Source: Ruminococcus sp. UBA946
GTDB lineage: Bacteria > Bacillota > Clostridia > Oscillospirales > Ruminococcaceae
Reading direction: 5' to 3'
Assembly: GCA_002293295.1 (NCBI GenBank)
Contig: DBCY01000036.1
Location: 31,533 to 61,310, forward strand
DNA length: 29,778 bases
The notes under the pieces are model-generated. The model was not told where the DNA came from and made no database searches. It was given only the letters and a program-made list of their open reading frames with translations. Made by a program: the position numbers and the translations under genes. Within the stretch, counting starts at the first letter, position 1. Each line of letters starts with the position of its first letter. Positions 1 through 6,892 of this stretch are shown here, one piece after another.

Positions 1-79
1 GATAGATACAGCCGGTAAAAACCGCGGATACTGACGCGTCAGAATTTTCATTGCATAAAAATTTTTTGAGGTGATTGCC

Positions 80-736
80 TTGATAAACAAAGAAAAAATA
101 AGCCGCGTTCTTGTTTATGACATTACTGGGAGATTGCTTGTAATAACTAAATCGGTGCATTTCCCGAAGGATTTTTTTAAAATTAAAAACAATGACCTTG
201 TTATGCTTAAGGGTTCGGATTTCCCTTTGATTTCAAAGAATGAAAGCATAGACGTTATTTTTGAGTATATAAACGGAACGAGGATAAAATACCGGACGGC
301 TGTTGATTTATGCACAGAATATCAGATTAACTTCCATGTGGGGGAGGGTATAAACCTTGAGGAACGCAGGCGTTCCTATAAAATTGACGTTAATTTTAAC
401 GGAGTGTCGCCGTTTTATATACGCGGGGAAGAAATGTATACTTTTGAAAAACCGGCTGAGCTTCAGTTCAAGAATATCAATCTGGGAGGGGTTTTTTTTA
501 CTTCGTCCGAAGAATTTGAAAAAAGCGACCAGATTATGCTAAACTTCCTGAATGACGAGATGGAAATCCTTTCCGAGGTATTACGCGTTCAGTGCGATGA
601 AAACGGAAATCCTGCCGGTTACGGGTGCAGGTTCCTTAATATAAACCAATCTCAGGAGGAAAAGCTTGCAAGGTTTATTTTTGACTGTCAGCTTATCGAG
701 AGAGAACGCCGGAGAAAGGCACAAGGGATAGTTTAG
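80..736 (+). CDS. PilZ-domain protein, YcgR-like
   Basis: Likely cytoplasmic c-di-GMP effector acting on motility. The 218-residue protein has an N-terminal beta-rich part (about 1-90) and a PilZ-like domain from about residue 94, a YcgR/YpfA-like arrangement. The RxxxR box reads R97-R-S-Y-K101, so its last Arg is Lys. The (D/N)xSxxG box reads N132-I-N-L-G-G137, with Asn in place of Ser. I chose TTG at 80 because GAGGTG at 68-73 sits 6 bases upstream; an in-frame GTG at 71 lies inside that ribosome site. In Bacillus and Clostridia, PilZ proteins sit in or near fla/che loci and can slow the motor when c-di-GMP is high. The family call is fairly firm; real c-di-GMP binding is uncertain given both altered boxes. 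Confidence 0.8.
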   Translation: MINKEKISRVLVYDITGRLLVITKSVHFPKDFFKIKNNDLVMLKGSDFPLISKNESIDVIFEYINGTRIKYRTAVDLCTEYQINFHVGEGINLEERRRSYKIDVNFNGVSPFYIRGEEMYTFEKPAELQFKNINLGGVFFTSSEEFEKSDQIMLNFLNDEMEILSEVLRVQCDENGNPAGYGCRFLNINQSQEEKLARFIFDCQLIERERRRKAQGIV

Positions 737-748
737 AACCTGTTTTAA

Positions 749-779
749 TAACGCCACTGCTTCATTGACGGTGGCGTTA
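749..779 (+). other. Strong hairpin after the PilZ gene
   Basis: TAACGCCAC (749-757) is perfectly complementary to GTGGCGTTA (771-779) across a 13-base loop. It begins 12 bases after the PilZ stop codon. No T-run follows, so it is not a textbook intrinsic terminator. It may be an RNA stability or processing element. Confidence 0.55.
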
Positions 780-819
780 GATATGTTTATGTAATTGACT
801 GATATAAAACAAATTAAGC

Positions 820-875
820 TTCGGGCTGGGAGCTTTGTCCTGCTGGCAAAGAATCCGGAAAGGATGGTCATAATT
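820..875 (+). promoter_or_regulatory. Repeated leader module, copy A (before the ParA-like gene)
   Basis: Contains TTCGGGCT (820-827), a hairpin CTTTG-T-CC / GG-CAAAG (833-851, loop TGCT, one bulged T), then TCCGG (854-858) and the ribosome site AAAGGATGGT (859-868). The start codon at 876 follows. The same order and spacing occurs before motA (14993-15051), and in part before flgG (27304-27349). Confidence 0.6.
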
Positions 876-1640
876 ATGGCTGTGGTTATAGTCGTAACCA
901 ATCAGAAGGGAGGCGTCGGAAAGACGACAACCTGCGCCGCTCTTGCGGGTATTTTCAGAGGGCGTAAAAAACGCGTGCTTGCGATTGATATGGACCCTCA
1001 GGGGAACCTTTCGTTTTCACTGGGCGCGCCTGACAGGGGCTATACAATCCATGACGTTATAAAAGGCGGGTGCGATATCCGGGATTCCATTAAGACAACC
1101 CATATCTGCGATGTCATTACTTCAAATATAATGCTTTCCGGAGCGGAGCTTGAGCTTTCGGCTGTCAGCAGGGAATTTATACTGAAAGAAGCCCTTGAAA
1201 AAATCAGGGATAATTATGACTATATTATCATCGATACTCCGCCGGCGCTTTCGATTCTGACAATTAACGCTTATACCGCCGCCAATGACCTTATTATTCC
1301 CATGACGCCGGAAATCCTTTCGCTTCAGGGAATTTCCCAGCTTAAGCAGACTATTCTCGCCGTAAAGAAGTATTATAATAAAAAGCTGAACATCAGGGGT
1401 ATCCTGCTGACAAAGTACAGCGCCAAGCAAAAGCTTGCCCAGGAAGTCGAGGAAATGGTCGGGATTGTCGCAAATCAGCTTGACACTGTTGTTCTCAGGG
1501 ATAAGATTTCCGTTTCCGTAGCCGTCGCCGAAGCTCCCGCACACCAGGAGGTTATTACCGAATATTCGCCGTACTGCAAGGCTTCAAAGGATTATATCAG
1601 GTTTGCTGAAAACCTGTATCCTGAAATAAAGGCGTTCTGA
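876..1640 (+). CDS. ParA/Soj-type ATPase, orphan
   Basis: A 254-residue P-loop ATPase of the ParA/MinD superfamily. The deviant Walker A motif KGGVGKTT lies within the first 20 residues. A switch-I-type DMDPQGN and Walker B-type IIIDTPP follow. No ParB-like gene or parS-like array is seen next to it. It lacks the N-terminal DQAxxLR-type activator helix of FlhG, and its QKGGVGKTT box is Soj-like, so I do not call it FlhG. A role in placing or segregating flagella, chemoreceptors or the chromosome is inference. ATG 876 was chosen because a GGAAAGGA ribosome site lies at 857-864 and the protein then begins at the expected AVVIVVTNQKGG strand. An upstream in-frame start at 795 would add 27 unconserved residues and would read through the leader hairpin. 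Confidence 0.85.
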   Translation: MAVVIVVTNQKGGVGKTTTCAALAGIFRGRKKRVLAIDMDPQGNLSFSLGAPDRGYTIHDVIKGGCDIRDSIKTTHICDVITSNIMLSGAELELSAVSREFILKEALEKIRDNYDYIIIDTPPALSILTINAYTAANDLIIPMTPEILSLQGISQLKQTILAVKKYYNKKLNIRGILLTKYSAKQKLAQEVEEMVGIVANQLDTVVLRDKISVSVAVAEAPAHQEVITEYSPYCKASKDYIRFAENLYPEIKAF

Positions 1641-1655
1641 TATCGATAAAAAATT

Positions 1656-1700
1656 AACAATTAATAATTAACAATGCAGGTATACCGCCGTAAGCGGTAT
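1656..1700 (+). repeat. AT-rich repeat with hairpin, copy 1
   Basis: A 21-base string at 1656-1676 (starts AACAATTAATAATTAACAAT) is identical to 5779-5799. A few bases later, ATACCGC (1682-1688) pairs with GCGGTAT (1694-1700) over a 5-base loop. The same stem arms recur in copy 2 with a different loop, so this is a dispersed intergenic repeat, not chance. Confidence 0.75.
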
Positions 1701-1730
1701 GATTTTAATTTATTATGTAATGTCTTATTA

Positions 1731-1748
1731 AAACAGACTTGTCTGTTT
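1731..1748 (+). other. Palindrome AAACAGAC-TT-GTCTGTTT
   Basis: Perfect 8-base inverted repeat with a 2-base centre. As DNA it resembles a dimeric regulator site; as RNA it would be a 7-bp stem with a CTTG tetraloop. It lies only 4 bases before a second perfect hairpin. Confidence 0.5.
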
Positions 1749-1752
1749 CCGG

Positions 1753-1781
1753 GAACAATTACACATTTTGTGTAATTGTTC
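1753..1781 (+). other. 13-bp perfect hairpin upstream of comFB-like gene
   Basis: GAACAATTACACA (1753-1765) is perfectly complementary to TGTGTAATTGTTC (1769-1781) with a TTT loop. No T-tract follows, so it is not a standard terminator. It could be an operator for a dimeric regulator or an RNA stem. Confidence 0.55.
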
Positions 1782-1935
1782 AGTACGCATTATATAAGCT
1801 TAGCTATCAGTATGTTTTACCGGACAGGCAGACATCAGTTTAACCAAATTGAGAGAGCGTTATTATTTATTGGGTAATTGAATATATTATACTGGTTGTC
1901 TGTGCGGATACTATTCCTGAAGGGAAGGATTTAAA

Positions 1936-2400
1936 ATGGTCAGGACTAATAAGGCGAAATCTAATAAAACCGATGCGATAATGCGTCTGATTACAGGGGA
2001 AGCAGTTCTGAATCCTATTCTTGACAACAGTTTCAAAGAGGATGTAATCACCGGGAGGCAGTCGGTTCCTGAACGGGCTAAAAAAAATGCCGAAATTGAA
2101 AAATACCGTAAAAACAGTATCGAAATCGACGTCGCCGCTGAAATTGTCGGAGAACACCTTCCCCGGGTTCTGAAAAGATTCAACTGCTGTATGTGTCCGT
2201 CCTGTTTTGCCGAGGCTATGGCGGATTCATTAGAAGCTGTCCCTGAAATTAAGGTAAGGGTTAGGGATGACAATGATTTAAAGAAAGCCGACCAGTTCAA
2301 GAAAAAAAGCAAGCACCAAATCCTGATGATTCTCGTCAGAATTGTTATTGCAAGGCGGGGGCTTCCGATACACGAAAACGGTAATTTTATGGAAATCTGA
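1936..2400 (+). CDS. ComFB-family protein
   Basis: A 154-residue soluble protein. The middle part matches the late-competence ComFB family: an ExLVxxxLPxVL-like stretch (about 66-80) and then a Cys cluster C84-C85-x-C87-x-x-C90, followed by an A-x-x-ALN-like helix and a LPxxYV-like strand (here AVPEIKVRV). ComFB from Bacillus binds zinc through such cysteines. Family members have been reported as cyclic-dinucleotide receptors that affect motility; I recall this from recent literature and cannot check it here. The basic N-terminal 60 residues and the Lys-rich part after residue 110 are not part of the core family. A strong GGGAAGGA site supports ATG 1936. Placed between a ParA-like gene and the flg operon, it is a plausible motility regulator (inference). 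Confidence 0.7.
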   Translation: MVRTNKAKSNKTDAIMRLITGEAVLNPILDNSFKEDVITGRQSVPERAKKNAEIEKYRKNSIEIDVAAEIVGEHLPRVLKRFNCCMCPSCFAEAMADSLEAVPEIKVRVRDDNDLKKADQFKKKSKHQILMILVRIVIARRGLPIHENGNFMEI

Positions 2401-2721
2401 TGACCGGATTAATTTTAATTACCGGTAAAAATTTCATCGGATTAGTATAAAATTAACAAAATTAGACTATTAAGCAAAGCAATATTTGTTAAAGGGGATG
2501 TCATATAAAAATATTTAGGGAAATTTAATAGTTTTTTACTCGAAAAATTGTATGTTTGGTTAGTTAATATTTGTTCACAATACTTGTTTTTTTACGTTAA
2601 ATACGCTATAATATTATGGGGAGATTATATATTTACAACAGATGTCTTTAATTTTTACAAGTTTTTATAAAATGTTTAATGCGGCGTTATTTTATTTGCA
2701 TATTCGGAAAGGATTTTAATT
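2401..2721 (+). other. AT-rich upstream region of the flagellar operon
   Basis: A gene-free stretch of 321 bases between the comFB-like gene and flgB. It starts with an ACCGG...CCGGT inverted repeat (2403-2426), then very AT-rich DNA and a sigma-A-like promoter at 2584-2612. The flgB ribosome site GGAAAGGA lies at 2706-2713. I looked for a c-di-GMP-I or -II riboswitch, as occurs upstream of flgB in some clostridia, and found no credible match. Confidence 0.6.
2584..2612 (+). promoter_or_regulatory. Candidate sigma-A promoter of the flgB operon
   Basis: TTGTTT (2584-2589), a 17-base spacer and a perfect TATAAT (2607-2612). It lies about 110 bases before flgB in an AT-rich region. The -10 box and spacing are good; the -35 box matches the TTGACA consensus only in its first three bases. 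Confidence 0.5.
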
Positions 2722-3102
2722 ATGGGACTATTCGACCACACCTCACAGCGTCTTTCGGAACAGGCTCTGAACGCCATATGGTACAAACAGAAGGTTATCA
2801 GCAATAATATAGCGCACAATGATACCCCTGATTTTAAGGCGAAGACCGTATCCTTTGATATTCTCATAAAAGAAAAATACAAAGGGAAATACCATCCCAA
2901 AAGCAAAGGCGGCGACAGAGAGGCTAATCTGAATGTTACCACTACATATGAAAGAAATACCAATCTGATTCTGGACGGCAATAATGTTGATATGGAAAAG
3001 GAACAGCTTGAGCTTGCCGACGCCCAGTATCAGTACAATGCTATGATTGAACATCTGAACAGCCAGTACAGGGCAATCAGAACCGCTTTGCAGAAGAAAT
3101 AG
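2722..3102 (+). CDS. flgB: Flagellar proximal rod protein FlgB
   Basis: A 126-residue rod subunit, normal length for the family. The N-terminus carries the rod/hook signature with ISNNIAHNDTPDFKAKTVSF (about 27-46). The C-terminal heptad helix ends in YNAMIEHLNSQYRAIRTALQ. It is exported by the type III apparatus and assembles on FliE at the MS-ring with FlgC. The ribosome site GGAAAGGA at 2706-2713 sits 8 bases before ATG 2722. It is the first gene of the large structural operon, followed by flgC after a gap that holds a strong hairpin. Confidence 0.96.
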   Translation: MGLFDHTSQRLSEQALNAIWYKQKVISNNIAHNDTPDFKAKTVSFDILIKEKYKGKYHPKSKGGDREANLNVTTTYERNTNLILDGNNVDMEKEQLELADAQYQYNAMIEHLNSQYRAIRTALQKK

Positions 3103-3108
3103 GGAGCT

Positions 3109-3139
3109 GTGTGAAAACAAGCCGGACTTGTTTTCATAC
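3109..3139 (+). other. Strong hairpin between flgB and flgC
   Basis: GTGTGAAAACAAG (3109-3121) pairs with CTTGTTTTCATAC (3127-3139) over a CCGGA loop: 13 bp with one G-U. It is followed by GGTTCC, not a T-run. It may shape mRNA processing or stoichiometry of flgB relative to flgC. Confidence 0.6.
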
Positions 3140-3199
3140 GGTTCCTGAACTGCGTATAAATTTTTGCCGTCAGTTAAGGGCGGCGGAACGGAGTTTATT

Positions 3200-3685
3200 A
3201 TGGCTTTTATCAATTCGCTGGATATCGGCGGTTCGGCGCTTTCAGCCCAGAGACTGCGCGCGGATATTATTATGCAGAATATAGCGAACCAGGAATCCTA
3301 CAATACAGCCGAGGGCGACCCCTACCGCAGGCAGCTTGTGGTTTTTTCAGAAAAAAGGAATTTCAGGCAGGTTTACGATAACCTTCGGGATGAGGACAGG
3401 GTAAGGCACCACAGGGGTACCTATTATCTCAGCCGGCAGAATAAATACAGCCTTGCCGGGGTTGTGGTCGCCGACGTCGTCGAGGACCCTTCGGACTTCA
3501 TTCCCGTTTATGACCCTGACAATCCGCTTGCCGACGAAGACGGGTATATTTATAAAAGCAATGTCAGCAACGCCAAGGAACAGATTGACCTTCTCGCGGC
3601 ACAGCGTTCATACGAAGCCAACGCTTCCGCCGTCGCCGCCGTTAAGGCGATGCTTACCTCGGCTATGAGACTGAACGGAAAATAA
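3200..3685 (+). CDS. flgC: Flagellar proximal rod protein FlgC
   Basis: A 161-residue rod subunit. It opens with a FlgC-type SLDIGGSALSAQRLRADIIMQNIANQES segment (split here: start SLDIGGSALSAQ, then NIANQES at about 30-36). It ends with a helix holding LLAAQRSYEANASAVAAVKAM, the FlgC C-terminal signature. ATG 3200 is preferred over an upstream in-frame start at 3164 because GGAACGGAG lies at 3185-3193 and homologues begin at this point. It is co-transcribed with flgB and fliE; the gap to fliE is short. Confidence 0.95.
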   Translation: MAFINSLDIGGSALSAQRLRADIIMQNIANQESYNTAEGDPYRRQLVVFSEKRNFRQVYDNLRDEDRVRHHRGTYYLSRQNKYSLAGVVVADVVEDPSDFIPVYDPDNPLADEDGYIYKSNVSNAKEQIDLLAAQRSYEANASAVAAVKAMLTSAMRLNGK

Positions 3686-3699
3686 TCTGAAAGGAATAA

Positions 3700-4017
3700 A
3701 TGATTATGTTTATAGTGCCTATTTCAAGTAATATCGTGCCTTTGCAGCCGCTGTTCGGCGATGATAAAAACGCCTCCGGTTCCGCCGAAGGCAGTTCCCC
3801 CGCCTTTTCCGACGTTTTTGAAGAGGTTCTTAACGAAACCAAGGACGCGGCTCAGGTAGTCAAGGAGGATAACCTTAAAATCATGATGGGTGAGATTGAC
3901 GATTTGCATACGATTTATAATAACATGACAAAATATGAGATTGCCGTTGAAACCTTTGTGGCTGTCACAAACGCCGCAGCCGATTCCTATAACAGAATCA
4001 TGCAGATTAACCTTTAA
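3700..4017 (+). CDS. fliE: Hook-basal body complex protein FliE
   Basis: A 105-residue adaptor between the MS-ring and the rod. The C-terminal half shows the FliE pattern: FEEVLNETKDAA, a short acidic turn, then MTKYEIAVETFVAVTNAAADSYNRIMQINL-like helices (about 75-105). A variable Ser/Gly/Ala-rich N-terminal region precedes them. Two starts are possible: ATG 3700, with AAGGA 4 bases away, and ATG 3706, with 10 bases; 3700 is kept. It follows flgC as in other Firmicutes fla operons. Confidence 0.94.
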   Translation: MIMFIVPISSNIVPLQPLFGDDKNASGSAEGSSPAFSDVFEEVLNETKDAAQVVKEDNLKIMMGEIDDLHTIYNNMTKYEIAVETFVAVTNAAADSYNRIMQINL

Positions 4018-4031
4018 AATAGTTTTATCCG

Positions 4032-4080
4032 ATGCCGCCTGATAAATTGACTGAAGGAACAATTCACTGCAAAGCGGCAT
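4032..4080 (+). other. Inverted repeat between fliE and fliF
   Basis: ATGCCGC (4032-4038) is complementary to GCGGCAT (4074-4080) across a 35-base loop. It is a possible mRNA fold in the 131-base gap; weak evidence of function. Confidence 0.35.
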
Positions 4081-4148
4081 GAAGAATTGACTAAAAAGCC
4101 CGGTACCGTGATTTAACGGACAGTCTCTTAGAAAGGAATTATCTTGTC

Positions 4149-5777
4149 ATGGGAGAACAGCTCCAGAAGGCTCTGAAATCTATAAGGCAGTACTGGAACG
4201 CGCAGGAAAGAAGAAAAAAGATTATATACATATCTATTCTTGCCGCAGTTATTCTGATTGTTATTATAGTAACTATCATCCTGAATAAAAAGGATTATGT
4301 CATGCTTTATGAGGGGCTTGAAACCGAAGAGGCGTCTGAAATTGCGGCTGAAATCCAAAATCTCGGATATGAGGTTAATTTAAACTCGGGCGGTTCGGTT
4401 TCCGTTCTTAAAGGAACGGAGAATCAGCTGGCGATGGATATGGCTATGCTCGGTTATCCCAGGGGAAGCGGGAGCCTTAATTATCCCGCCTATACCGAGA
4501 GGGTCGGTATGCTTACGACAGAATCCGAAAAGAAAACATATCTTGAGATAGATTTGGAAAACCGGTTAAGCGCGATTGTCGCAAGCCTTGAGGATGTTGA
4601 AAGGGCTGTCGTTACTCTGGCGATACCGGAGCAGAGGTCGACGGTGATTACCACCTTAAGGCAGGAGCCGTCCGCGTCGGTCGTCGTTTATCTTGAAAAC
4701 GGAGTTACACTTTCAAACGAGCAGATAACGGGCATTACACACCTTGTTTCGTCATCCGTAGAAGGGCTTAAGGATGAAAACGTATCAATAAACGACGGAT
4801 ACGGAATCCCCCAGATTATAGGGGAAAATCCGATTGACGTTGTAGCTGATATGACAAGGAAGTTCGCTTTTGAAACTCAGCTTGAAAATTCTACCAAGAA
4901 TAAGGTTCTGGAGCTGCTAATCCCGGGTTATTCAGAAGAGAATATTTCGGTTGCCGTTGATTACCGTCTGAATTTTGATTCGAGGGCTACCGAAATAACG
5001 GATTACAGCCCCGAACCAAATACCAATACCGGAGTAACCCAGCAGGAGCAAGGCAGCGAAGCCACCGGATACGAAGTTGTTGAAGGCGGCATTGTCGGCG
5101 TTGAGGGAAATGCCGACGATACATACCCGACAGGCGAATTAGGAGAGGGTACCCCCTGGGTCGATAATTCTTTCTCCAGGACATATCTTGTAGATACCGC
5201 CATTGAGCAGATAGCCAAAGATAATTACAGCATTGACGGACTTTCGATTGCCGTCATGCTTTATACCGGTTCTATAGACGATGAAACCCGCGGCGAGCTT
5301 ATAAAGCTTATTGCCAACGCAGGCGGAATCAATCCTGAGTTTGCGGCGGATTTAGTTTCGGTAGTAAATATTGACAGGGATAATATTCTTCCCGAAGACG
5401 CTGTTCCCGTTGAGGCTAAGTTCCTTTTCGGACTTACGCTCAATCAGCTTCTTATCGTCGGCGCGGCTCTTGTTGTTTTCCTTATTATACTGTTTATTGC
5501 GCTGGTTATTACAGGCAGGGCTGCCAGAAAGAAACGTGAGAGGTTCGAACAGCAGATTATTGAATCGACTCAATTTGACGAACTCCATAAAGCAGTGTTC
5601 GACGAAGGCTTCTCCGTTAATTCGGACGGACAGTCCGTCGAAGTTCCCAGCCTTACGGACGACTCCATTGAAACCAAGGAAGTTGTTATACGCCGTGAGA
5701 TTTCAGAATTCGCCAAGTCTAGTCCGGATATTGTAGCCCAGCTTCTTAAAAACTGGATGAAAGAAGAGGAAGAGTAG
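4149..5777 (+). CDS. fliF: Flagellar M-ring protein FliF
   Basis: A 542-residue membrane ring protein, usual Gram-positive length. A basic N-terminus leads to transmembrane helix 1 (about 24-46). Ring-building motifs follow, including YPRGSGSLNY and the YLEIDLENRLSAIVASLEDVERAVV segment. An acidic, Thr/Gly-rich region near 290-330 is typical of the extracellular collar. Transmembrane helix 2 lies at about 431-456. The C-terminal tail ends SPDIVAQLLKNWMKEEEE, the part that binds FliG. ATG 4149 has AAAGGA 11 bases upstream, a rather long spacing. FliF nucleates assembly of the rotor and houses the export gate. Confidence 0.97.
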   Translation: MGEQLQKALKSIRQYWNAQERRKKIIYISILAAVILIVIIVTIILNKKDYVMLYEGLETEEASEIAAEIQNLGYEVNLNSGGSVSVLKGTENQLAMDMAMLGYPRGSGSLNYPAYTERVGMLTTESEKKTYLEIDLENRLSAIVASLEDVERAVVTLAIPEQRSTVITTLRQEPSASVVVYLENGVTLSNEQITGITHLVSSSVEGLKDENVSINDGYGIPQIIGENPIDVVADMTRKFAFETQLENSTKNKVLELLIPGYSEENISVAVDYRLNFDSRATEITDYSPEPNTNTGVTQQEQGSEATGYEVVEGGIVGVEGNADDTYPTGELGEGTPWVDNSFSRTYLVDTAIEQIAKDNYSIDGLSIAVMLYTGSIDDETRGELIKLIANAGGINPEFAADLVSVVNIDRDNILPEDAVPVEAKFLFGLTLNQLLIVGAALVVFLIILFIALVITGRAARKKRERFEQQIIESTQFDELHKAVFDEGFSVNSDGQSVEVPSLTDDSIETKEVVIRREISEFAKSSPDIVAQLLKNWMKEEEE

Positions 5778-5778
5778 T

Positions 5779-5823
5779 AACAATTAATAATTAACAATGG
5801 TGGTATACCGCATGCGGCGGTAT
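5779..5823 (+). repeat. AT-rich repeat with hairpin, copy 2
   Basis: The 21-base string at 5779-5799 is identical to 1656-1676. It is followed by ATACCGC (5805-5811) and GCGGTAT (5817-5823) with a loop that differs from copy 1. It starts one base after the fliF stop codon and fills much of the fliF-fliG gap, so it is transcribed within the operon. Confidence 0.75.
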
Positions 5824-5875
5824 GGTTTTTATTATACCGGAACTTTTAACCTCGTACTTTTATGAAAGGATTACA

Positions 5876-6892
5876 ATGCTTATGCCGGATATCAAAGAAG
5901 TTACCAACTTGCAGAAAGCTGCGATTGTCGTTACGACTATCGGTGTTGAAAACGCCGCTTATGTTTATAAAAGGCTCAGCGAAGACGATGTAGAAAAGGT
6001 TACGCTTGAAATTTCAAGCCTTCCGTTTTTCGATATAAACATTGTCGACAGCGTCTTAAACGAATTCTATGAGCTATGCCTTACCCAGAAGGTTATTACC
6101 GACGGAGGAATTGAATATGCCCGCTCCGTACTGGAGAAGGCTTACGGTCCTGAAATGGCAAGCAAGCTGATGGAAAAGGTTTCCAAAACCATGCAGTCCA
6201 AAGCGTTTGAATTTGTCCGCAAATCCGATTACAAGAATCTGCTGGCTATTATACAGAATGAACAGCCGCAGACAATCGCACTTGTTCTTTCATATGTTAA
6301 TTCCGAGCAGGCTTCCCTTGTTTTACAGGATTTGCCTAAGGAAAAACGCGTTGACGTAGTCGAGAGAATCGCAAAGATGGAATCGGCTTCCCCTGAAACC
6401 GTAAAATCAATTGAATCCATCCTTGAGAGAAAGTTCGCGTCTGTGGTTTCAATGGACCTTACCGAGGTGGGCGGTATAAATTATGTCGCCGATGTTCTTA
6501 ACAAAGTCGACAGGGGTACTGAAAAATATATCTTTGACGAGCTTTCCGCCAGAGACCCTGTTCTTGTTGAAGCAATCAAAAAGAAGATGTTTGTTTTCGA
6601 GGATATCCTCGGGCTCGATTCCATGTCCATACAAAGGTTTATCAGGGATGTTGAGACAAAAGACCTTGCGATTGCCATTAAGGGCTCCAATGCCGAAGTT
6701 GCCGCAACCCTCTATGCTAATATGCCGCAGAGAATGCAGGAATCGATTCAACAGGAAATCGAGTACCTTCACAATGTCCGTATGCGTGACGTTGACGAAG
6801 CTCAGCAAAGGATAGTCGGTATTATCCGTCATCTTGAGGAAGAGGGAGAACTCATTATCGGCAAGGGCGGAGAGGACGAGATAATTGCATAA
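5876..6892 (+). CDS. fliG: Flagellar motor switch protein FliG
   Basis: A 338-residue C-ring protein that binds FliF and transmits torque from the stator. The N-terminal region binds FliF (LQKAAIVVTTIG onward). The middle domain has the FliM-contact motif NEQPQTIALVLSYV (a variant of EHPQTIA). The C-terminal domain holds the charged torque helix with FVFEDIL, the QRFIRDVETKDLAIAIKG stretch and a conserved RMRDVDEAQQRIV. ATG 5876 has GAAAGGA 5 bases upstream and gives the normal length; an upstream start at 5822 would run through the repeat hairpin. The last 8 bases overlap fliH, suggesting translational coupling. Confidence 0.97.
   Translation: MLMPDIKEVTNLQKAAIVVTTIGVENAAYVYKRLSEDDVEKVTLEISSLPFFDINIVDSVLNEFYELCLTQKVITDGGIEYARSVLEKAYGPEMASKLMEKVSKTMQSKAFEFVRKSDYKNLLAIIQNEQPQTIALVLSYVNSEQASLVLQDLPKEKRVDVVERIAKMESASPETVKSIESILERKFASVVSMDLTEVGGINYVADVLNKVDRGTEKYIFDELSARDPVLVEAIKKKMFVFEDILGLDSMSIQRFIRDVETKDLAIAIKGSNAEVAATLYANMPQRMQESIQQEIEYLHNVRMRDVDEAQQRIVGIIRHLEEEGELIIGKGGEDEIIA

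Larger units (their letters stand above)
1641..1935 (+). other. Intergenic region with repeat and two palindromic hairpins
   Basis: About 295 bases with no credible gene. It holds one copy of the AT-repeat-plus-hairpin element (1656-1700), a palindrome at 1731-1748 and a 13-bp perfect hairpin at 1753-1781. A weak TATACT box lies at 1888-1893 without a good -35 box. The ribosome site for the next gene, GGGAAGGA, is at 1921-1928. Confidence 0.6.

Noticed and set aside
1..79. CTGACGCGTCAG palindrome (31-42) and CGGTAAAAACCG (13-24) as regulator sites
   Set aside because: Short, single copies at the window edge; no second site for support.
735..744. AGAACCTGTT at the PilZ stop as a remnant of the MITE end
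   Set aside because: Only 10 bases match and no second end is seen nearby; chance is possible.
1122..1544. 140-codon open frame on the minus strand
   Set aside because: It is the reverse of the well-supported ParA-like gene; no family pattern.
876..1640. FlhG (YlxH) identity for the ParA-like gene
   Set aside because: It lacks the N-terminal FlhG activator helix and has a Soj-type QKGGVGKTT and DMDPQGN; there is no flhF beside it.
1753..1781. Intrinsic terminator for the ParA-like gene
   Set aside because: A strong stem, but no T-run follows.
2401..2721. c-di-GMP riboswitch upstream of flgB
   Set aside because: A GCAAAGC string is present near 2474, but the GGCAAACC partner, GAAA tetraloop and closing stem of class I are missing, and class II features are absent.
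5371..5736. 121-codon plus-strand open frame inside fliF
   Set aside because: Out-of-frame shadow of fliF; Leu/Ser/Arg-rich with no ribosome site.
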